Positions 49,601-54,494 of a stretch of 64,000 nucleotides of DNA are shown one piece after another. The notes beneath the pieces were generated by a model. The model did not search any database. It was not told the DNA's origin and saw only the letters and a program-made list of their open reading frames with translations. Both the position numbers and the translations under genes were made by a program. Each line of letters begins with the position of its first letter. Position 1 is the stretch's first letter. The stretch comes from Ricordea florida (lineage: Eukaryota > Cnidaria > Anthozoa > Corallimorpharia > Ricordeidae). Location: positions 44,782,657-44,846,656 of the forward strand of contig OX453272.1 in NCBI GenBank assembly GCA_949710005.1, given 5' to 3'.

Positions 49601-52600
49601 AAGATGCCCAATATATATGTTGCAGTTAATTTTTGCCCAATATATATGTTGCAGTTAATTTTTGTTTTCAGGTGATATGTTTTTAACTAGGTGATATTTT
49701 TTTAACTAGGTGATATTTTTTTTAACTAGGTGACATTTTTTTAACTAGGTGATATTTTTTAACAAAACACAGGTCACAGGTCATTGTTTTACCAATACAG
49801 AAATTATCCTAAACATTCATTAAAGCTAACGTTAGGTCTGATAAGTCCCAAGGTTGGCTTTAATGAATGTTTAGGATAATTTCTGTATTGGTAAAACAAT
49901 GACCTGTGACCTGCATTTTTTTAAAAAAATATCACCTAGTTAAAAAAATGTCACCTAGTTAAAAAAATATCACCTAGTTAAAAAAAATATCACCTAGTTA
50001 AAAAATGTCACCTAGTTAAAAAAATATCACCTAGTTAGAAATAAAACTAACTAGGAAGAAAAAAATTATCTAGTTCAAAATAAAAATTAACTGAAAACAA
50101 AAATTAACTGCAACATATACAAAGAGGCAATAACAATTCAATCTACAATCAAGTAAATACAGGTCTGTTTGCACTCAGCTTTACTAAATAAATGGACAGA
50201 AAAATATATATATATATACAAACAACACATTGAAACTGACTGTTCACTTTTGTGAATGCCTCCATATTTACAATTCCTCTTTTAAACTTCTGGTTTCCAT
50301 TTACACTACTGTAAACTTAACGGGTTAACAACTGAAATTAAGGTGGCTTGTGCAACTAGAGGGACATGCAGCATTTCAAATCTAAATATAACGCGCGCAA
50401 CATAAAGTATAATAATAAAAGTCTTTATTTCCAAAAGATAAAAGTACATATCATTGTTACATTCTAGTGACCTATACACTCAATAAAAAATCTACTCCAA
50501 AAATTAAACAAGTTAAACTACAAATGCATGAGATAAATACTACATAGAAACTACATTATCTTGTGTTTAAAAATCAGTCTATTTGCATAAGATGTCGTAA
50601 ATTGTTTGGTATTAACCTTGGAAAGGGCATACTTTTTTTACGCAGATTATATTTATTTTCCTTTTTTGGTCGTAAACTCAAGCCGAGAGGATGGTTATCT
50701 ATAGACGTATAGCCTTTAAAATCTTGCAGTCCTGTCTATATAAAAGACCCTCAATAGAAATGGGAGAAGAAACAAAGCAGTGCTTGTGGCAAGGATCTAA
50801 AAAATATTCAGATCTGATTCTACCATTCCATACACACAGGGCTGAAAATTAACTCCAGTGCTTGGTGGCCAGTAGGGCCAGTTTCCTTGAATTCGTAGTG
50901 GCCCATTCCAAAATGAAGAAGCCCTCAATTTTTTTTCAGAGCCACGTGGCAATTACAAAGTCAAAGTGGTGTCTACATGTTATGTTGTGAATGTGAATCA
51001 CTCGTGAAATCACTGTTAAAACAGCTTGGAATTTCCACTTCAGAACTAAACATTCACTAAAATGGATGATCTTATCTAGAGTCCAGGCAAAGAAACAAAG
51101 AGACAGGTAGTCCAATTAAACTAAATATTGAGTTTTATTTTTAACTTTGTGCTTGGCATAATTTACATTGCAACTTTTCGAAATTCTGTAGCAAATTATA
51201 TGTCGCACATCAGGTGTTCAAAACTTAACTTTTGGTAGCCCTGATCAGTTTTAACTCGCCATTGGCGACTGTGCGACACGCCAATTTTTAGCCCTGTACA
51301 CAGAAAGGCAATATGTAAAATTTGGTAGGACTTAGATAAAATAATGGTCTACCTCTAAGTGAGAGTAGTGCTCCTTTCAAAGAGACCTGAAGACATGTAG
51401 ACATCTGTTTGCTTTGACTAATTTCAGTATTGCATATTATTGTTCTTTTTCTTAACAATGAGTTCCTTATACTTGTTAGGGTTACAAAACATATTATTTT
51501 CTCTAGACCAATAGTTCTCCTAAATGGTTAGATGGATCAGAAATACTGCTCACAGGAGCTATGATAGTCGAGTCATCTACACATTTAAAAAGAGCAGGAA
51601 CATCCTTGTAAAAAAATATTTATAAAAATTAATAATAATAATTAATAATAAACATTAAAAAGGCAAGGTCCACTAAAACCTCCCTGAGTTGTTCCCTTGT
51701 TGACTGCCTGCCAAGTACAAACATCATTACCAAATGAAACATGCTGTTGTAACGGTAATTCATGTAAAAACACTGGGGTACTAATTAACTACGTAGGCTT
51801 TTAGCGGTACGTGTAGCTGCTTAAGTTTTGCAGAAAATAAACTGTGGTTAACTGAATCAAATGCTTTGGTAAAATCCACTGTAAAGATTCAAACTAGAAT
51901 TACGCGCATAAACCCATGGTTTTCATAATGTGACTGTTCAGCAGAACAATCAATCAATCTACCTTATCAACTGTGTATCCATGAATTGTTTCACCTGGAT
52001 TGAGCTGGCCTGTGTTAAGAGCAGAAGAAACGCTGTATCAAGAAATAACAGTCTACAGTGGTACACAGAAGCAACCTAACAGGGAACAGGTTACTGGAAC
52101 AGTTAAGAACATGAAATAAAAGCTCAAATTATAACACATTCCATGCTGATTTTTCTGTTAGGTTACTTCTGTCCAGAACTGTAAAATCTGATTGATAATT
52201 AACTGACAAACCTTTGATTATACTGGAAAACATATTTTCTGAGCAAAACCTATGTATTATAAAAAACATAGGTCCTCACGGCATACATCTGTGGCTTACA
52301 AAACCATGTGACAGGTGCTCAACTTCGTGTAAGCCTCACAAAAATAGCTTTTGGTTCACCAAATTAATCACACATATCCAAGGTAGATGCTGGCAACTCA
52401 GGCGGAATTCAGTCAGCTGTGAGAAATAATATAGCCACCTCTTTAGGCTGCAAAAATTCCCTTGTGGTTATGAGTTGCAAAAACATGAAAGTTACTCTAC
52501 ATAATTTCAAGGAGAAAAAGGGTCACTTATTTGCTTCTCAATCAGCATTGAAATTTGTATTGATCAACAACTAAACACTCCAAATTGACTTGACCAAGAC

Positions 52601-54273
52601 TAACAGGATTGAAATAAGCATGGTTAAAACATTACTTGCAGCATCCAAAGCAGAAGGTTTCTTTTTCTCTTGTATATTCAATGTACTTAAGCTCTGCTTT
52701 GGACAGTTCCTGTAGAGAGAGCAAGGGGGCCATAATTAGTGTTTTTTGTTGGGGGGCTACGTTCTATTCAAGGAGGCAGCTGTGATTTCTCTACAGTGTG
52801 GCCAACCTCGCTCCCAGGGCTTTTCCCTAGAAAGAAAAATGGCGGACGGGAAATGTCCGCCATTTTTCTTTCTAGGGAAAAGCCCTGGCAATGAGGTTGC
52901 AGTGTGGCTTCACTTTCTTTCTATTCAGTGAAGATTAACTGCATTTGAGGCTAATTAGAATACTACATGAAAAACCCATGCTACCTGTTTTCAGGGCCTG
53001 TTGAGTGGACACTTGTTCAATGGAGTGATTCAGTAAATACTACTCAATCTGTACCAAGAGAAAATGAGGAAAGAGAACATAACCCCCTCTGATATGATAA
53101 GGAGACAGAATCTATTTTTAGCGCAGAATCTATTTGTATCTCGTTCCATGGCTGCGTTGCTTCCCTATGGTGCATTGAAATTACAACCATGTGATGAGAA
53201 GGATATCAACCATAGGTCAGTTAAAATAGTTTCTGGATCTAGAAATAGATTTTGTCCCCTTATCGTAGTCAGAGAATCCAGTGTGGAAGATGCATTCTCT
53301 TACTTCATTTTCTCTTGTCTGTACCTGTTTCTTTATTTGTTATTTAAACCAGTTGAGTGGATTTAAATAAAATGACAAAATGTCCTCAGTAGGGGTGTTT
53401 GTAAGGTGGGGGGGGGGAAGCTCATCCCTGGAATGTCTAAAAGGGGGTGAGCCAAAAATTGTACAGTACTTAGGGTTGTGTGGGGTAGGCAATTAGAAAA
53501 AAATTCATTCGGACATATTAAAAATCTCCCTCACACTCGACTTCTAAAAATGACTGGTCCCTAACCCCTTGTTCTCCATGAGATAAGGCTTTGGGATGCT
53601 TTGCAGAATTATGCACCCATCAATGTTATTTAAGCCTGAGGGGAGGTGGAGGGGGGTTTGGACCAACTATGGGAATTTGATAGCAAGGCTGGTCTCCAGG
53701 ATAGGGATTTTTGATTGCCCATGGTCCCCAGGGTGGGGAGATCTGACACGATCACCATCTTGGCCTGGAATTAAACTTTCCGTCATCTTGAAAAAATACC
53801 CAGAATGCGTTTACATGAGCTTCGTATTTGTGTCGGAGCAATGGTAACCTGTAAAGAGGTGATTTCTTAATTTTTAAGCAGGTTAGAGCAATGGGTGAAT
53901 GAAAGGTGCACTGTAAGTGATCTATGTACTGCATTTTGTCACTATTAAAGCAAATATTGTTGTTTTCTATTTTTGTGCTACAAGGTGTGAAGGATATTTG
54001 ACCACCTTCACCTGCCCCTGGGTGGGGATTTTGACCAATTATTGTGTCCCAAGAGTGGGGAATTTTACTTTTTTAAAGAAAATGTCAAAATCTCCACCCC
54101 ATGCCCGACCACCTTCCCTCAGGCTTAAACTACTAATGATTTGCCTGAGATTTTCTTATTTCTGCATACAACCTGCTGTGTTGCCTAGCTGTTGCTGTTA
54201 TTGCCTGTAATTGAGAAAGCTTGTTCCACTGTGACCACCTCGTTTTAAAAGAACTTTGTGAATATCCAGCCAT
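12717..54273 (-). CDS. PITRM1: Presequence protease PITRM1 (mitochondrial M16C metallopeptidase), complete, 31 coding exons
   Basis: Exons in order: 54273-54173, 52709-52636, 52009-51963, 49193-49087, 47011-46860, 46530-46416, 45122-45026, 43077-42970, 41810-41758, 40845-40719, 38184-38096, 36694-36566, 36036-35923, 35688-35592, 34170-34093, 33033-32941, 31366-31267, 30289-30221, 28167-28120, 27446-27317, 26340-26220, 24952-24876, 24085-23920, 23346-23246, 22396-22288, 21541-21429, 18834-18781, 18693-18622, 17132-17018, 15995-15862, 12825-12717. All phases match; the sum is 3099 nt, 1032 residues (human 1037). It has the inverted zinc motif HILEH (His125, Glu128, His129), distal Glu226 in NEMKG, and [11 protein letters not shown] with Arg890 and Tyr896 for substrate binding. 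The N-terminus ([16 protein letters not shown]) is basic and lacks acidic residues, as a mitochondrial presequence should. Known role: degrades cleaved presequences and amyloid-type peptides in the matrix. An upstream in-frame ATG at 54318 would add 15 residues including acidic ones, so I prefer 54273. Exon 1 is the least certain; exons 2-31 align residue for residue with the family. Confidence 0.96.
12930..13190. mobile_element. Multi-hairpin non-autonomous element, copy 1
   Basis: Three nested palindromes: GGTCCGTACTGTAAAATACGG with its complement, TCGTTTTTTCCCGTCGATTT-like arms around 12980-13020, and GCGGGCCGTACAGTGAAGTA/GTACGGCCCGC at 13121-13149, ending CACAGCGCGCGTACTGAGAG. The same layout recurs at 35305-35580. 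No coding content. Confidence 0.7.
13596..13690 (+). repeat. AAT/ACA trinucleotide microsatellite
   Basis: Runs of ATA, ACA and again ATA triplets next to the truncated reverse-transcriptase remnant. In translation they give the poly-Ile/Thr of a spurious ORF. Confidence 0.9.
13859..15319. mobile_element. 1461-bp foldback DNA element with 7-bp TSD agctagt
   Basis: Begins ATGGCGTCAACTTGTGGAC and ends with its complement GTCCACAAGTTGACGCCAT. The arms extend about 430 bp (13859-14288 and 14880-15319) and consist largely of CAACTCGTCGTCTCGT-type short repeats. TSD agctagt lies at 13852-13858 and 15320-15326. The loop (14289-14879) carries remnant coding sequence on the minus strand. Inserted in the RT pseudogene, so younger than it. 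Confidence 0.9.
14665..14959 (-). pseudogene. Remnant transposase-type ORF inside the foldback element
   Basis: Reads [20 protein letters not shown] and [20 protein letters not shown], then stops. After a break, 14660-14500 reads [20 protein letters not shown] and [11 protein letters not shown]-stop-QTIQRRI, a helix-turn-helix-like stretch. I recall similar GRPS...IG..FGVS..TI.RR blocks ahead of integrase-like domains in transposon-derived animal proteins, but no catalytic domain is present here. About 75 bp at the start lies in the inverted arm and is duplicated at 14216-14290. Confidence 0.5.
17290..18140. repeat. A+T-rich dispersed repeat (AACAAATAAGC family)
   Basis: Phrases such as AAATTGAAATAAATAAGCC followed by AAATTTTTC, and TGGAATAAATAAGCCCACG, recur at about 17430, 17860 and 18070. 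Related text is at 21990-22260 (AGAACAAATAAGCATGAGT, CTTATTTATTCCAAATTGAG). Boundaries are unclear. It lies in PITRM1 introns. Confidence 0.45.
18295..18610 (-). mobile_element. Non-autonomous element containing AATAAAGGATTTATTATATGGCC
   Basis: On the minus strand: CATATTGACCGAACAAGCG, GTCAATAAAGGATTTATTAT, ATGGCCAATTTGTTTTG and a GCCCGCT-rich end. Closely similar text occurs at 24620-24850 and 47180-47330 (plus). It abuts exon 18622-18693 of PITRM1. Confidence 0.6.
18779..18780 (-). other. Non-canonical GC splice donor of a PITRM1 intron
   Basis: Exon 18834-18781 ends AATAAG and the intron starts GCAAGTAAAG. The next exon begins at 18693 with GGAAAAAGG after TTTATAG. Only this junction gives the invariant REIREKGGAY. 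AAG/GCAAGT matches the known strict consensus of GC-AG introns. Confidence 0.85.
18972..19345 (+). mobile_element. tRNA-derived SINE
   Basis: Box A TAGCTCAGTTGGTAGAGC, anticodon-arm region, box B GGTCGCGGGTTCAAACCC, then CTGGCCGGACCAACACTC and the SINE body GAAAGTGCTGCCTTTGTAAT, GGTTAGACTTTCTAGTCTTC, ACGAAAAACCGTAGGCCCCG. The 5' acceptor strand (CATCTCCAG) cannot pair with GGCCGGA, so it is not a working tRNA. The tail has short TATGGTCTATTAGTC repeats. Confidence 0.8.
19512..19676. mobile_element. Near-perfect 165-bp palindromic hairpin element
   Basis: TGTAATGACATTAATTGATC at the left is answered by GATCAATTAATGTCATTACA at the right. The complementarity continues through GTACACAACTTAAGCAGCTG to an A-tract/T-tract centre CTCAGGCCTGAG near 19590. 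The arms look almost identical, so insertion or gene conversion is recent. Confidence 0.85.
20522..20863. mobile_element. hAT-like non-autonomous element (CAGGGGCGGATCCAG ends)
   Basis: Left end CAGGGGCGGATCCAGG, right end CCTGGATCCGCCACTG, with G/C tracts (GGGGGGGTCC, GGACCCCCC) just inside each. Direct repeat CAGTG at 20517-20521 and 20864-20868. The ends resemble hAT-superfamily termini, but an 8-bp duplication is not seen. Confidence 0.65.
20905..21300 (+). pseudogene. Penelope-like element fragment, GIY-YIG endonuclease region
   Basis: Reads [19 protein letters not shown], then [20 protein letters not shown]. After a frameshift near 21165 it reads [20 protein letters not shown] and YQKVVLLQK. 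The IPC.DC...YIGQT.R.. .RLKEH pattern is the GIY-YIG nuclease region of Penelope-like retroelements. Stops and a frameshift show it is dead. Lies in a PITRM1 intron, opposite strand. Confidence 0.75.
21990..22260. repeat. A+T-rich dispersed repeat, second region
   Basis: Shares AACAAATAAGCATGAGTA, ACTTGTTAATAATAAACACG and CAACTTTCTGCA-type phrases (some inverted) with 17290-18140. Edges cannot be set by eye. Confidence 0.4.
24620..24850 (+). mobile_element. Second copy of the GGATTTATTATATGGCC element
   Basis: GTCAATATGGCTGCATATTG, GAGTTCTTTTTGGCGCTTTT, then CAATAAAGGATTTATTATAT and GGCCATTTTGTCTTGTATTG. It lies just downstream, in transcription direction, of the PITRM1 exon at 24876-24952. 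Confidence 0.6.
25375..25712. mobile_element. TAGGGACCGTTCATTTTTT inverted-repeat element, copy 1
   Basis: Left CCTAGGGGTCCCTTCATTTT, right AAAATGAACGGTCCCTAGG, with G-tracts and GGTCATGCAATTTTT inside. Same family as 30667-30942. Confidence 0.75.
25733..25890 (+). mobile_element. SINE-like repeat (GGGGTACAAATGGGAACCGG)
   Basis: GGGAACCGGCGATATAATGC, TGGGGCTAAGCCTACGTTGG and ACTAGCATCCCATTCAGGGA match, in reverse complement, the block at 30985-31100. The copy at 30985 continues into a tRNA-like part. Confidence 0.6.
26440..27245. repeat. Degenerate GTCA-rich minisatellite
   Basis: About 800 bp in which AGTCA recurs every 10-25 bases, in phrases such as AAAGTCACCTTAAGATC, GAGTCAAATGAAGTCA and ACCATCAGAGTCAG. 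No open frame on either strand. Lies between PITRM1 exons 26220-26340 and 27317-27446. Confidence 0.7.
27560..27848 (+). repeat. TATG/TTTG tetranucleotide microsatellite
   Basis: Long runs of TATG interrupted by TTTG and TATC. The Tyr-Val-Cys-Met ORFs over it are artefacts. Confidence 0.95.
28470..29456 (+). repeat. Tandem array of a tRNA-headed SINE unit, 9 heads, period about 114 bp
   Basis: CTATAGCTCAGTGGTAGAGC (box A) recurs nine times, each followed by GTCTGAACTAGTTATCTTTA, CTTTCAAGTCCTAACAGTAT, GCAGGATGTTTGTACCATGA and CCTTGCTCCCACGAGTC. Units differ at only a few positions. The last head at 29382 carries a full tRNA-like body. Lies in the PITRM1 intron between 28167 and 30221. Confidence 0.9.
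29382..29453 (+). pseudogene. tRNA-Thr(AGT)-like sequence, SINE head
   Basis: All 7 acceptor pairs form (TCTCCTA with TGGGAGA), the D stem is GCTC/GAGC, the T arm is GTAGG-TTCGACT-CCTAT. The anticodon arm TCCGA...TCGGA encloses ACTAGTAA, 8 bases instead of 7; without one A it would be the Thr loop CTAGTAA. The extra base and the repeat context argue for a SINE head rather than a working tRNA gene. Confidence 0.6.
30667..30942. mobile_element. TAGGGACCGTTCATTTTTT inverted-repeat element, copy 2
   Basis: Left TAGGGACCGGTAATTTTTTA, right GAACGGTCCCTA, with GCATGACCCCCC and CACATGACCCCC blocks inside. Matches 25375-25712 in ends and interior. Confidence 0.75.
30985..31225 (-). mobile_element. 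SINE with tRNA-like head, minus orientation
   Basis: The plus strand reads TGGATGGGATGCCAGTTCAA and AGCATTATATCGCCGGTACC, then CACCAGGGCTCGAAGTCCAG (inverted box B) and ACACACTAACCACTACACTG (inverted box A). Related to 25733-25890. Confidence 0.65.
31675..32540 (-). pseudogene. Non-LTR retrotransposon RT fragment
   Basis: Minus strand reads [59 protein letters not shown], then [39 protein letters not shown] and HLYADDTQF (the catalytic YADD). A frame break lies near 32035 and stops occur downstream. The type is CR1/L2-like by motif style. Lies in a PITRM1 intron. Confidence 0.85.
33999..34071. repeat. Hairpin element
   Basis: CTCGTCGTACATGAACTACA, then GCCAACGAGG, is answered by CCTCGTTGGC and TAGCTCATGTACGACGAG. 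It lies 22 bp from the donor end of PITRM1 exon 34093-34170. Confidence 0.75.
34297..35215 (+). repeat. 130-bp minisatellite, 7 units
   Basis: Unit: GGTTTTTGTTGTTCAATTCA, TTTGTTCACTAGTAATAATA, ATAACGACAGTAATAAAAAA, ATGATTATTATAAGAAATCC, TTGCACATGGAG. Starts at about 34298, 34428, 34559, 34687, 34816, 34947 and 35077, and a fragment ends at 35215. Units differ mainly in A-run length. Confidence 0.95.
35305..35580. mobile_element. Multi-hairpin non-autonomous element, copy 2
   Basis: CGGTCTGTACTGTAAGTTAC with its complement, an inner GCGCGAAGCGCGC hairpin, then GCGGGCCGTACAGTGAAATA and CACAGCGCGCGTACTAACTG. Homologous in layout and ends to 12930-13190. It ends about 12 bp from PITRM1 exon 35592-35688. 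Confidence 0.7.
36092..36330. mobile_element. Inverted-repeat element (GGGCCGGTTGTTCGAAGG)
   Basis: Left GGGCCGGTTGTTCGAAGGC with CTAACCCAGGGTTA, right CGTGGGTTACCTTAACCCTG and CTTCGAACAACCAGGCCC. About 239 bp, no ORF, PITRM1 intron. Confidence 0.7.
36935..37622 (+). mobile_element. PIF/Harbinger-derived element with a remnant MADF-type ORF
   Basis: Ends are inverted: AAGCGAATGATACACGATTC and ATTTGTTGAGCAAC, against GTTGCCCAAAAAATGTTGAA and CGTGAATCATTCGCTT. Interior from 37122 reads [25 protein letters not shown][12 protein letters not shown], [17 protein letters not shown], fitting a MADF/Myb-like domain (LI.LYE..P.LYDIR...YKNRDKR) as carried by the second ORF of Harbinger transposons. No DDE transposase remains. 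Flanking bases are tta and tca, so no clean TSD. Confidence 0.7.
37735..38050 (+). repeat. Dispersed repeat shared with 59399-59610
   Basis: GACGGGACCAAACAATTGCG, AATAAAACTGCACGTGC and CCGTCCTCTGCAAAACAACA correspond to GACGGTACCAAACAATAGCG and GCCGTCCTCTGCAAAACAAC in the CEP57 intron copy. Class unknown. Confidence 0.6.
39805..40385 (-). repeat. Tandem array of the same tRNA-headed SINE unit, minus orientation, 5 heads
   Basis: CTACCACTGAGCTATAGGAG (inverted box A) recurs at about 39875, 39988, 40100, 40213 and 40324, separated by GACTCGTGGGAGCAAGG and ACAAACATCCTGCATACTGT. Flanks at 39775-39845 and 40480-40540 hold the SINE tail (TTACAGGCAAACTTAGAAAA) and box-B region (AGGAGTCGAACCCACAACC). 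Confidence 0.85.
40563..40693. mobile_element. Inverted-repeat element GTGCACCTACCCCTCCCCTA, copy 1
   Basis: Left ATCAATGTCAGTATCTGG and GTGCACCTACCCCTCCCCTA, right TAGGGGAGGGGTAGGTGCAC and CCCAGATACTGATATT. It overlaps nothing coding and ends 26 bp from PITRM1 exon 40719-40845. Confidence 0.8.
41180..41700. repeat. Intronic repeat region with a long inverted repeat
   Basis: GGTTCTGGGATCATAGTGTG and AACACTTGTCC (41339-41370) are answered by GGACAAGTGTTCACACTATA and ATCCCAGAACC (41479-41509). Outer blocks GGGTGACACCCATGCGG and CCCACGTGGGTGAGATCGG, GATAAAATGCTAATTGACT and GATAAAAATGCTTATCGACT are also related. Element limits unclear. Confidence 0.55.
41829..42212. mobile_element. Non-autonomous element with TTATTATATGGC / GCCATATAATAA ends
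   Basis: A palindromic left part, GGAAATCTCGGACCGAGG with GACGTCTGAGATTTCC (41868-41914), is followed by GGTTAATAAGTTATTTATTA and TATGGCA. At the far end, GCCAATCAGAGAGCACGTAC is followed by TATAGCCATATAATAA. Related text is at 61330-61670. Confidence 0.55.
43174..43650 (+). pseudogene. LINE ORF1 (L1 ORF1p/transposase-22-like), one stop
   Basis: [32 protein letters not shown], a TGA at about 43393, then in the same frame [56 protein letters not shown]. The RRENLRF.GI, RVHR.G and RPI.A.F..Y.DR.....AR motifs are those of the L1 ORF1 RNA-binding protein. Only one stop breaks it. Confidence 0.85.
44084..44649 (+). pseudogene. LINE ORF2: endonuclease start fused to C-terminal end
   Basis: [45 protein letters not shown] is the APE endonuclease N-terminus. 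Near 44250 the text switches to [31 protein letters not shown]-stop-HLFFSC, [10 protein letters not shown], the Cys-rich C-terminus. The rest of the nuclease and the whole RT are missing. Confidence 0.8.
45299..45434. mobile_element. Inverted-repeat element GTGCACCTACCCCTCCCCTA, copy 2
   Basis: Left ATCAATGTAAGTATCTGGGC, CAGTGCACCTACCCCTCCCC, right GGGGAGGGGTAGGTGCACAG and CCAATACTTATATTGAT. Matches 40563-40693 in length, ends and loop text CATTAACGCTAAC. Confidence 0.8.
47180..47330 (+). mobile_element. Decayed copy of the GGATTTATTATATGGCC element
   Basis: GCTGCATATTGGCTGAGTTC, GAGACGTAGTTGAGGTCAAT, AAAAACACAAAAAAGAGC, GGTCAATAAAGGATTTACTA. Related to 18295-18610 and 24620-24850. Confidence 0.5.
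47536..48410 (-). mobile_element. Penelope-like element remnant with inverted flanks
   Basis: Minus strand reads [39 protein letters not shown] and [20 protein letters not shown], the post-catalytic RT region typical of Penelope-like elements (YRKPTHTDQYL.. .HP..HK). Flanks are inverted: GTAGTTGCTGGATGTTGATT, GCAATGTTTTGACTG (47545-47578) against CAGTCAAAACATCATGATC, AACATCCAGTGACTACGTGG (48370-48409). One frame break lies near 47990. Confidence 0.75.
48453..48615. mobile_element. Near-perfect hairpin element
   Basis: GTAATCATACGG, CAATTTGGAATTAATTTG, GCTGAAATTGCAC, loop GAGCCGCTTCGGCGA, then the complements, ending CCGTATGATTAC. Only scattered mismatches. The following 48640-48920 holds three TTTTTGCACTGG(T/A)(G/A)TTACAC units and may belong to the same insertion. 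Confidence 0.8.
49610..50119. mobile_element. Foldback element with TTAACTAGGTGATA sub-repeats
   Basis: Left arm: TATATGTTGCAGTTAATTTT, five TTTTTTAACTAGGTGATAT units, GGTCACAGGTCATTGTTTTA, CCAATACAGAAATTATCC, TAAACATTCATTAAAGC. Right arm is the complement, with six ATATCACCTAGTTAAAAAA-type units, ending TTAACTGCAACATATA at 50119. Arms about 210-240 bp. No ORF. Confidence 0.85.
50400..51960 (-). pseudogene. Non-LTR retrotransposon fragment, interrupted by the 6-bp-TSD element
   Basis: Minus strand: [60 protein letters not shown], then [12 protein letters not shown] up to 51303, continuing past the insertion at 50830 with [40 protein letters not shown]. Several frame breaks. RT motifs are partly present. 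Confidence 0.8.
50837..51296. mobile_element. Non-autonomous DNA element, copy 2, 6-bp TSD tacaca
   Basis: Starts CAGGGCTGAAAATT and ends AATTTTTAGCCCTG. Direct repeat tacaca at 50831-50836 and 51297-51302. Body matches 11808-12242 (CAGTGCTTGGTGGCCAGT, GTGTCTACATGTTATG, TTGGTAGCCCTGATCAGTTT). Confidence 0.88.
52803..52899. repeat. 97-bp hairpin element (CCCAGGGC family)
   Basis: CAACCTCGCTCCCAGGGC, TTTTCCCTAGAAAGAAAAAT, GGCGGA, loop, then the complement ending GCCCTGGCAATGAGGTTG. Nearly perfect arms. Confidence 0.85.
53390..53572. mobile_element. Diverged TAGGGACC-type element, copy 3
   Basis: TAGGGGTGTTTGTAAGGTGG at the left, TAAAAATGACTGGTCCCTA at the right, G-tract inside. Shorter and more decayed than 25375-25712 and 30667-30942. 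Confidence 0.5.
53629..54129. mobile_element. Inverted-repeat element (TTTAAGCCTGAGGGGAGG)
   Basis: Left TTTAAGCCTGAGGGGAGGTG, right CCACCTTCCCTCAGGCTTAAA. Interior has GGTCCCCAGGGTGGGGAGAT and CCTGGGTGGGGATTTTGACC blocks. Lies in PITRM1 intron 1, 44 bp from exon 1. Confidence 0.7.
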
Positions 54274-54494
54274 ATTGCATGCGCAATTGACCTCATCATG
54301 GGTCACTAACCCACGCATATTAATCAGACGACCATAACAGGTTCAGATTAAATAAAATTAAATAGCTTATTTAACAGATTTCAAGAGCTCATCATTTCTG
54401 GTACGACGAGGTCGTAAAGGAGTTTTTCTGCAATGTTTTAGGGGAAAAGGGCCCATCCGAAAAAGTCTCCATAGCAGTTTACGTACCGGTTACT
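54274..54494. promoter_or_regulatory. Shared PITRM1/CEP57 divergent promoter region
   Basis: Only 221 bp (176 bp if the upstream PITRM1 ATG at 54318 is used) lie between the start codons of two essential genes read away from each other. Bases 54400-54494 are G+C-richer than the surroundings, with no TATA box in either direction that I trust. A bidirectional promoter is inferred from this layout. Confidence 0.65.

Noticed and set aside
52636-52709. Alternative frame of this exon reading [18 protein letters not shown]
   Set aside because: Its phase does not agree with the next exon, while the chosen frame ([17 protein letters not shown]) joins exactly to [11 protein letters not shown].
54388-54471. 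Minus-strand ORF from ATG 54471 as PITRM1 exon 1
   Set aside because: It is acidic, ends quickly in TGA, and its possible donors do not give the phase needed by exon 52636-52709. The ORF at 54273 fits both phase and a mitochondrial presequence.
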